From Chlamydiia bacterium (lineage in GTDB: Bacteria; Chlamydiota; Chlamydiia; Chlamydiales; FEN-1388), in assembly GCA_003170575.1 (NCBI GenBank), contig PMZB01000127.1, positions 1 through 9,735 on the forward strand: DNA of 9,735 nt, read 5' to 3'. Below, piece after piece: positions 5,416 to 9,735 of this stretch. Both the position numbers and the translations under genes were made by a program. The notes beneath the pieces were generated by a model, which was not told where the DNA came from, did not search any database, and was given only the letters and a program-made list of their open reading frames with translations. Each line of letters starts with the position of its first letter. Position 1 is the first letter of the stretch.

Positions 5416-6599
5416 AAAGAAACCCATTTTTTCTACAGCTTTCTCCCAACTACCTCTTTCGTGAACTAAAAAATCGTGTCGATAATTTTGCCCTGCTGAA
5501 TCCTGAACGTTCATTAATCTCTCTTGGTGTCGGCGATACTACTGAACCCTTAGGTACAACTATTGCGGAAAGCCTTTCACAGGCAGCGTGCGACATGCGC
5601 GACCAAGAGCTTTATATGGGGTATGGCCCTGATCAAGGTCTTCTTCCTTTACGAGAAAAAATAGCCTCAGTTTTGTATCAGGATATAATTTCCCCTGATG
5701 AAGTATTTGTCTCAGATGGCGCCAAGTGTGATATTGCCCGGCTGCAGGTTTTGTTCGGCCAAGATGCGGTTGTTTACATTCAGGATCCCTCCTACCCTGC
5801 TTACGCTGATTCTTCTCGTCTTGCGCGCTCTATTGTGGGTAAAGAAGGACACAGACTCTCCTATTTATCTACTCTTCCAGAAAAAGATACTCTACCTCAT
5901 CTCGAGGCAGCTCCTGAGGATGCTATTATATTTCTGTGTTCTCCTAATAACCCAACGGGCGTTGCGTTTCAAAGATCTGAACTTTCGTCGCTTGTGGATA
6001 TTGCTCAGAGAAAGAACCAGCTTATTGTCTACGACGTTGCCTACAGAGCATTTATCCAAGGAGATCTGCCGCGTTCAATCTATGAGATTGAAGGGGCGAA
6101 GAAGTGTGCGATTGAAATAGGATCTTTTTCCAAGATGGCTGGTTTTAGTGGAATTCGTCTAGGATGGACTGTTGTGCCGAAAGATCTTACCTACTCAAAT
6201 GGCATAACTATACACAGCGACTTTTTGCGTCTTGTCACCACAACATTCAATGGAGCCTCAATTCTTAGTCAACGAGGAGGCATCCAAGCCCTCAGTCCTG
6301 AGGGACTTGAAGAGATAGAGCGGCAGATACTTCTCTATCTAGAAAATGCAGGATCTTTAAAAGAAGCTCTTTTGAAGAAGAACTTTATTGTGTCTGGAGG
6401 CGAACATTCTCCTTATGTCTGGATCAAAACAGAACATACAAGCTCTTGGGATGCGTTCGATTATTTTCTTCAAGAGACAGGCATTATTGTAACTCCTGGT
6501 ATCGGTTTTGGCCCAAGTGGAGAAGGACATGTTCGCATTAGTGGGTTTGGGCGGCCCTATCTTATTGAAAGCGCCATTAGGCGTATAGAGAGTTTGTAG
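5412..6599 (+). CDS. dapL: LL-diaminopimelate aminotransferase
   Basis: DapL is a PLP enzyme that converts tetrahydrodipicolinate and glutamate directly to LL-diaminopimelate, bypassing the succinylase or acetylase steps; it is the chlamydial and plant route. The 395-residue product shows GDTTEPL (41-47), GYGPDQGL (70-77), SDGAKCDIARL (101-111), QDPSYPAY (124-131), SPNNPTG (177-183), YDVAYRAF (207-214) and SFSK (238-241), where Lys241 should hold PLP. RLGW (249-252), TTTFNGASI (276-284) and Arg375 near the C-terminus complete the pattern. The N-terminus MKRNP and many internal blocks agree with the Chlamydia enzyme as I remember it. The ATG overlaps the dapA stop as ATGA with no clear Shine-Dalgarno site, which suggests translational coupling. 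A strong hairpin lies inside the gene at 6285-6309. Confidence 0.95.
   Translation: MKRNPFFLQLSPNYLFRELKNRVDNFALLNPERSLISLGVGDTTEPLGTTIAESLSQAACDMRDQELYMGYGPDQGLLPLREKIASVLYQDIISPDEVFVSDGAKCDIARLQVLFGQDAVVYIQDPSYPAYADSSRLARSIVGKEGHRLSYLSTLPEKDTLPHLEAAPEDAIIFLCSPNNPTGVAFQRSELSSLVDIAQRKNQLIVYDVAYRAFIQGDLPRSIYEIEGAKKCAIEIGSFSKMAGFSGIRLGWTVVPKDLTYSNGITIHSDFLRLVTTTFNGASILSQRGGIQALSPEGLEEIERQILLYLENAGSLKEALLKKNFIVSGGEHSPYVWIKTEHTSSWDAFDYFLQETGIIVTPGIGFGPSGEGHVRISGFGRPYLIESAIRRIESL
6285..6309. repeat. Strong inverted repeat inside dapL
   Basis: CCCTCAG (6289-6295) and CTGAGGG (6298-6304) are perfect 7-bp arms separated by two bases. They are extended by CAAG (6285-6288) pairing with CTTG (6306-6309) across one bulged A. 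The result is an 11-bp, GC-rich RNA stem within the coding sequence for residues about 292-300. No T tract follows on either strand, so it is not an intrinsic terminator. Confidence 0.5.
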
Positions 6600-6608
6600 G
6601 AGATAAAG

Positions 6609-7001
6609 ATGTGTCTTCCTCTTAGAAGCCCTTACTCGCAGCGGCCGCATAATGCGATTGATTGGTTAATGGATTGTTCAAGCGCACAGCTTCGCAATGT
6701 CTGCCTGCTGGTTGGAGGCGCTTCGCTTGTTGCAACTCTTGTTTTTCGTTCTGCATTTTGGGCTGTGCCTGGATGTGTAGCTGCAGGTTTTTTTTTCGGG
6801 CATCTTGCAAAAAAACAATTTGCACCTTACAATTATGCGAGAAATTTTTTATACCAGGCCTACTCTTTTGATAATGCACATAAAAAGGTGCGTTGGGTAG
6901 TTCTGGCGGTGGTTTTTGTAACTTCCTTGATATTTCCACTGATTGCAGCTGCTGGTGCATTTGCCTGTGGAACCCTTTGTGGGGCTTTGTATAATGAGTA
7001 G
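6609..7001 (+). CDS. Small membrane protein of unknown function
   Basis: I do not recognise this 130-residue protein. Hydrophobic segments lie at about 29-46 and 50-66, then at about 94-112 and 113-127, which would give up to four membrane spans as two hairpins rich in Gly and Ala. Between them is a polar stretch, AKKQFAPYNYARNF and onward (67-93). It has four Cys (2, 23, 32, 56) in the first half and two more (120, 124) near the end, and no enzyme motif I can name. It is credible as a gene: AGGAG lies six bases before the ATG and overlaps the dapL stop, the gap to dapL is 9 nt, and the frame stays open through a T9 tract. It may be a chlamydia-specific inner-membrane protein. Confidence 0.7.
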   Translation: MCLPLRSPYSQRPHNAIDWLMDCSSAQLRNVCLLVGGASLVATLVFRSAFWAVPGCVAAGFFFGHLAKKQFAPYNYARNFLYQAYSFDNAHKKVRWVVLAVVFVTSLIFPLIAAAGAFACGTLCGALYNE

Positions 7002-7019
7002 CCTTCAGTGGGGCTTTGT
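6979..7019 (+). repeat. 12-bp direct repeat spanning the end of the small membrane gene
   Basis: GTGGGGCTTTGT occurs at 6979-6990 and again at 7008-7019, 29 bases apart. The first copy encodes residues close to the C-terminus and the second lies in the gap before the first marC gene. It may be the trace of a short tandem duplication or a replication slip. Confidence 0.6.
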
Positions 7020-7037
7020 TTAACTTAAGGTAGAACT

Positions 7038-7634
7038 ATGGGAATTTTAGAAATTGCCCTGATGCTCTTTATCATAGCGAATCCTATCGGTGGGATTCCT
7101 ATCTTTGTTGCCCTTGTAAAAGACTTTGACTTTCAGCGGCAAAAAGTCATTCTGTTCAGGGAGGCTTTTTTTTCCTTAATCCTAGCGTACTTTTTTCTGT
7201 TTTTAGGAGAGCCATTTTTACGAGTCATTCATATTGAGGATTTTGCCATCCGCTTAAGCGGCGGTGTGATTGTCTTTCTGATCTCGATTCAGATGATCTT
7301 TCCCTCCCATGCAGAAGGTAAGTCGAGTAAAAGTCTACCTCAAGAACCTTTTATGGTTCCAATAGCCACGCCTTTGATCTCAGGTGCGGGCGTATTTGCT
7401 TCGATAATCATCGCTGCAAAGCAAGCGCCAATTGGCAATGTTGCCTTAGCAATACTTATCGCATGGATTCCTGTCTTCTTCTTTGTGGTTGCCTCTGCAT
7501 TTTTCCAGAAAATATTGGGAAAACGCGGACTTATCGCGATGGAACAGCTGATGGGTATGTTCTTGATGATGATCTCTCTTGAGCTCTTTTTAAAGGGTGC
7601 TCATATGTTTATGGCTCGTGTACACGGAGTGTAA
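7038..7634 (+). CDS. MarC family integral membrane protein, copy 1
   Basis: This 198-residue protein belongs to the MarC/YhgN family of inner-membrane proteins of unknown function; an early link to multiple antibiotic resistance has not held up. The signatures are LFIIANPIGGIPIF (10-23), the VPIATPLISGAGVFA region (107-121) and ILGKRGLIAMEQLMGMFL near the C-terminus. About six hydrophobic spans can be seen: roughly 5-25, 43-63, 70-90, 107-127, 134-157 and 173-192. The start is supported by AAGG seven bases before the ATG. A paralogue follows 8 nt downstream in the same operon. Chlamydia carries a YhgN-type gene as I recall. Confidence 0.9.
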   Translation: MGILEIALMLFIIANPIGGIPIFVALVKDFDFQRQKVILFREAFFSLILAYFFLFLGEPFLRVIHIEDFAIRLSGGVIVFLISIQMIFPSHAEGKSSKSLPQEPFMVPIATPLISGAGVFASIIIAAKQAPIGNVALAILIAWIPVFFFVVASAFFQKILGKRGLIAMEQLMGMFLMMISLELFLKGAHMFMARVHGV

Positions 7635-7642
7635 AATAACGT

Positions 7643-8233
7643 ATGTCTCTATTAACGCTTTGCTTAACGTTCTTTTTGATTATCAACCCTCTTGGGAACC
7701 TGAAAGTTTTCCTTTCTGTGTTCGAGGGAATGAAACCGCAGAGACAATCCTTCGTGATTGCTCGAGAGATGCTCATTGCGCTTGCCGCAATGTTCCTTTT
7801 CACCTTTTTTGGGGAGAGAATCACTTCCATTTTTAGCTTGGAGACAACTACAGTCTTTATTACTTCTGGGATTATTCTGTTTCTGGTTGCAATCAAGATC
7901 CTTTTTCCTCCCAAAGAAGAGCACCTCCCGCGTATCCATGGTGAAGAGCCATTTTTGATACCCATCGCGATCCCAGTGGTTGCAAGCCCTGCGCTTCTTG
8001 CAACAATCATGCTCTTTTCAAATACAGAACCTCTGGTTTTGCCGATGATTATAGGGATTCTTGTTGCCTGGTTTATAAGTGCACTTATTTTCCTTGGTTC
8101 ACGAAAAATCCTGCGCATACTCGGCCCTAATGGACTCCTTGCTATTGAACGGCTCATGGGAATGGTACTTGTGCTCCTGTCTGTGCAAAGATTCATGGAT
8201 GGAATTCTTCTTTTCATGTCCCAGCAAAAGTGA
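7643..8233 (+). CDS. MarC family integral membrane protein, copy 2
   Basis: This 196-residue paralogue of the preceding gene aligns along its whole length: FFLIINPLGNLKVF (10-23), EEPFLIPIAIPVVASPALLA (101-120) and ILGPNGLLAIERLMGMVL near the C-terminus, with about six hydrophobic spans. It differs at family signature positions. The N-terminal NPxGxxPxF motif reads NPLGNLKVF, with Lys for the second Pro, and the mid-protein Gly-rich motif reads VASPAL. The two copies may have diverged in function or may pair as a heteromer. GGAG (7626-7629) lies 13 bases before the ATG, inside the end of copy 1, so coupling is likely. The stop is 3 nt before truA. Confidence 0.88.
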   Translation: MSLLTLCLTFFLIINPLGNLKVFLSVFEGMKPQRQSFVIAREMLIALAAMFLFTFFGERITSIFSLETTTVFITSGIILFLVAIKILFPPKEEHLPRIHGEEPFLIPIAIPVVASPALLATIMLFSNTEPLVLPMIIGILVAWFISALIFLGSRKILRILGPNGLLAIERLMGMVLVLLSVQRFMDGILLFMSQQK

Positions 8234-8236
8234 TTT

Positions 8237-8992
8237 ATGACCCATCATCTCGTTTTAAAACTTGCGTATGATGGGTCTTCTTATTTTGGCTGGCAAAAAA
8301 CGAAAGAGGGTCCAAGCATTGAATCTACCCTCCTGCAACCCTTAGAGATAATTTTTCAAGAAAAGCTTGATTTGAGCGCTGCTTCAAGAACTGATCGAGG
8401 CGTGCATGCTAATGGGCAAGTGGTGGATTTCTTCTGCTCGCACGTTCCTAAAGACCTCTCTCAACTCGAAGTAAGTTTAAATCAGCTTTTGCCCCCAGAT
8501 ATTAGATGTCTATCCCTCTTTCCTGCTCCCAAAGATGATTTTCATTCCACCCTTTCTGCCTCAGGCAAAACATATAAGTACTATGTAACAACAGCCAAAG
8601 TGCAAAAACCTGCCTTTCGGCATACCCATTGGCATGTCTACAACCCTCTTAATATTCCTCTCATGAAAGAAGCTTCGACTATTTTCCTAGGCACACATGA
8701 TTTTCGAGGGTTTTGCAATGCTCATAAAGATTTAACAGATGAGACTGTTCGCACAGTTTATTCACTTAATATAACCCAAGCAGAGTCCGAGCTTATCTTT
8801 GAAATTTTTGGGAATAGCTTTCTCTACAAAATGGTTCGCAATATTGTAGGGACCATTATATCTATCGGAAGCGGCAAGCTTGATCTTGCAGCAATCGATC
8901 GTACATTCCGCTCAAGAAAGCGCTCTCTTGCGGGAGTGACCGCTCCTGCTCATGGATTAACCCTATGGGAAGTAAACTACGTCCTCTCTTGA
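8237..8992 (+). CDS. truA: tRNA pseudouridine(38-40) synthase TruA
   Basis: TruA isomerises uridines 38-40 in the tRNA anticodon arm. The 251-residue product has the N-terminal KLAYDGSSYFGWQ (8-20), the catalytic SRTDRGVHANGQV (50-62) with Asp53, LPPDIR (85-90), KTYKYYV (111-117) with the conserved Tyr113, THDFRGFC (153-160), the NSFLYKMVRNIVGTI block (193-207) and APAHGLTLWEV near the end. The usual FHAR motif reads FHST (102-105), losing its arginine. The start follows the marC copy 2 stop by three bases and has no clear Shine-Dalgarno site; a strong hairpin overlaps it. The last 30 bases overlap the convergent Sel1-repeat gene. Confidence 0.95.
   Translation: MTHHLVLKLAYDGSSYFGWQKTKEGPSIESTLLQPLEIIFQEKLDLSAASRTDRGVHANGQVVDFFCSHVPKDLSQLEVSLNQLLPPDIRCLSLFPAPKDDFHSTLSASGKTYKYYVTTAKVQKPAFRHTHWHVYNPLNIPLMKEASTIFLGTHDFRGFCNAHKDLTDETVRTVYSLNITQAESELIFEIFGNSFLYKMVRNIVGTIISIGSGKLDLAAIDRTFRSRKRSLAGVTAPAHGLTLWEVNYVLS
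8239..8277 (+). promoter_or_regulatory. Perfect 10-bp hairpin at the truA start codon
   Basis: GACCCATCAT (8239-8248) and ATGATGGGTC (8268-8277) are exact inverted arms with a 19-nt loop. The first base of the left arm is the G of the truA ATG (8237-8239). The loop contains the perfect palindrome GTTTTAAAAC (8252-8261). A pyrimidine-rich TCTTCTTATTTT follows the right arm. It lies 5 nt after the upstream stop codon, so it could act as an attenuator, a partial terminator or a translational block for truA. Confidence 0.45.
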
Positions 8993-9735
8993 ATAGTAAG
9001 AAAGCACTCCAGGAATCAAATGTTTGAGTTCTTCATTAGGCGGTAACATAATAGCATCTGAGTGTAATTGCGTGGCTTTTTCGATTGAACGCGCGACACC
9101 ATACCCATTGGCATAGCAATAAGCAAGATTATGCATGCATGCAGGTTCATGAAGCTGCATTGCTCCCATCGTAAACAATCGTGCGGCTTGCGCAAGCAAG
9201 TTCTGCTTCTCTTTGAAGCTTAATTTTTCCCTGCCCTGGTCCTTTAAGTACAAAAGCCCAAGGACATTTATACCTGGTGCATATGGAGGAAATGCTGTTA
9301 CTGAATCGAAGTACAACTGCTTTGCCATAATCAAAGAGGGTAAACTCCTTCCGGAATATTGGTAGTAATATCCAAGATTACACTTTGCAGGAACATAACC
9401 CCCCATGATTGCGCTGGCAAACAGTGTACAAGAATATTTAGGATGTATCTCCACAGGATGTATGAAACACCAGCGGCCAAGATCATTGCATGATTCAGCA
9501 TCACCCTCTTTTGCTCTTTCAACAGATATTTTCAATGGCGGCGGGAGTCTTTTCAGCTGGTCTATCTTCTCTAAAACCTTTTCAACTTGTTCTTTGGTGA
9601 CTGTAAGGAAACTTGAGTAGTCTGACAATGACACACTATCTGGTTCGATGGACCTTTCCTTGCAGGGCCGTTTGGCAGGCGGTTCTTCTGCAGTTTCTTG
9701 GAGAGCTAAGATTTCCGAAACTTGATCGTCCAAGG
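8963..9735 (-). CDS. Sel1-repeat (TPR-like) protein, 5' partial
   Basis: Sel1 repeats are alpha-alpha scaffolds for protein binding. Repeat-like units, counted from the TTG at 9733, are AKEGDAESCNDLGRWCF (74-90), IMGGYVPAKCNLGYYYQYSG (109-128), APGINVLGLLYLKDQG (152-167) and HEPACMHNLAYCYANGYGV (195-213), the last being closest to consensus. Residues about 47-61 could form a short helix. The N-terminus is acidic, then basic and proline-rich, with PPAKRPCKERS (18-28) resembling a classical nuclear localisation signal. No catalytic motif is seen. The frame is open at the window edge and TTG is a poor start, so the gene probably continues outside. Sel1 proteins are frequent in host-associated bacteria, so a host-interaction role is possible but inferred. 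Its 3' end overlaps truA. Confidence 0.75.
   Translation of the reverse strand, partial: LDDQVSEILALQETAEEPPAKRPCKERSIEPDSVSLSDYSSFLTVTKEQVEKVLEKIDQLKRLPPPLKISVERAKEGDAESCNDLGRWCFIHPVEIHPKYSCTLFASAIMGGYVPAKCNLGYYYQYSGRSLPSLIMAKQLYFDSVTAFPPYAPGINVLGLLYLKDQGREKLSFKEKQNLLAQAARLFTMGAMQLHEPACMHNLAYCYANGYGVARSIEKATQLHSDAIMLPPNEELKHLIPGVLSYYSREDVVYFP

Larger units (their letters stand above)
2716..8992 (+). other. Probable operon: PLD-dapB-dapA-dapL-unknown-marC-marC-truA
   Basis: All eight genes point the same way, with intergenic distances of 4, 5, -4, 9, 36, 8 and 3 nt. No T-tract terminator stands out between them except the ambiguous stem at the truA start. The run is bounded by the rpmB terminator on the left and by a convergent gene on the right. 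The only good place for a promoter is 2621-2715, or an internal one in the 36-nt gap before the first marC gene. Confidence 0.65.

Noticed and set aside
7617..7626. Perfect palindrome CGTGTACACG at the end of the first marC gene
   Set aside because: A 10-bp palindrome can arise by chance in this length of sequence, it cannot fold as a hairpin without a loop, and nothing nearby supports an operator.
7609..8217. Long antisense open frame of about 200 codons opposite the second marC gene
   Set aside because: The plus strand encodes a clear MarC protein over the same stretch, and the antisense product is a low-complexity Ser/Arg/Ile mixture with no domain.

Overview
The window looks like a chromosomal segment of a member of the Chlamydiae, most likely an amoeba- or other-host-associated 'environmental' lineage rather than Chlamydia itself. 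The main evidence is the dapL product. It carries the chlamydial-type LL-diaminopimelate aminotransferase motifs throughout (MKRNP start, GDTTEPL, GYGPDQGL, SDGAK, SPNNPTG, SFSK, TTTFNGASI, GGEHSPY, TPGIGFG). From memory, the rpmB/phospholipase-D-like pairing and the rplS-rnhB pairing also match chlamydial gene order. The proteins at both window edges (a divergent protein kinase and a Sel1-repeat protein) are of classes common in intracellular amoeba-associated bacteria. The organism assignment is an inference; no search was run.

Layout. Positions 2-964 (+) hold the 3' part of a kinase-like gene that is open at the left edge. It converges on a minus-strand pair, rplS (2200-1781) followed by rnhB (1750-989). 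The 153-bp gap 2201-2353 is a divergent control region between rplS and rpmB (2354-2620, +). rpmB ends in a hairpin plus U-rich tract that overlaps its last codons. A tightly packed plus-strand run then extends from 2716 to 8992: a membrane-anchored PLD-superfamily protein, dapB, dapA, dapL, a small membrane protein, two tandem marC-family genes and truA. Gaps in this run are -4 to 36 nt, so it is probably one operon. truA overlaps by 30 bp, tail to tail, with a Sel1-repeat gene that runs off the right edge (9735-8963, -). There is no gene-free stretch above 300 bases, and I see no tRNA, rRNA, CRISPR array or insertion sequence.

How the genes fit together. DapA condenses aspartate semialdehyde with pyruvate, DapB reduces the product to tetrahydrodipicolinate, and DapL converts that directly to LL-diaminopimelate. 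The cluster is therefore the core of the short aminotransferase route to diaminopimelate and lysine, used for chlamydial peptidoglycan. PLD, MarC and TruA are probably co-transcribed but have no obvious shared pathway. rplS, rpmB and truA serve translation and tRNA modification; rnhB serves genome maintenance.

The points most worth a second look are: the divergent edge kinase (DFP instead of DFG, and a charged insert of about 50 residues); the NLS-like basic patch in the Sel1 protein; a perfect 10-bp inverted repeat that takes in the last base of the truA start codon; a smaller hairpin abutting the PLD start codon with a related core; and an unrecognised 130-residue membrane protein inside the dap operon. 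I did not find a convincing wholly new multi-gene system.
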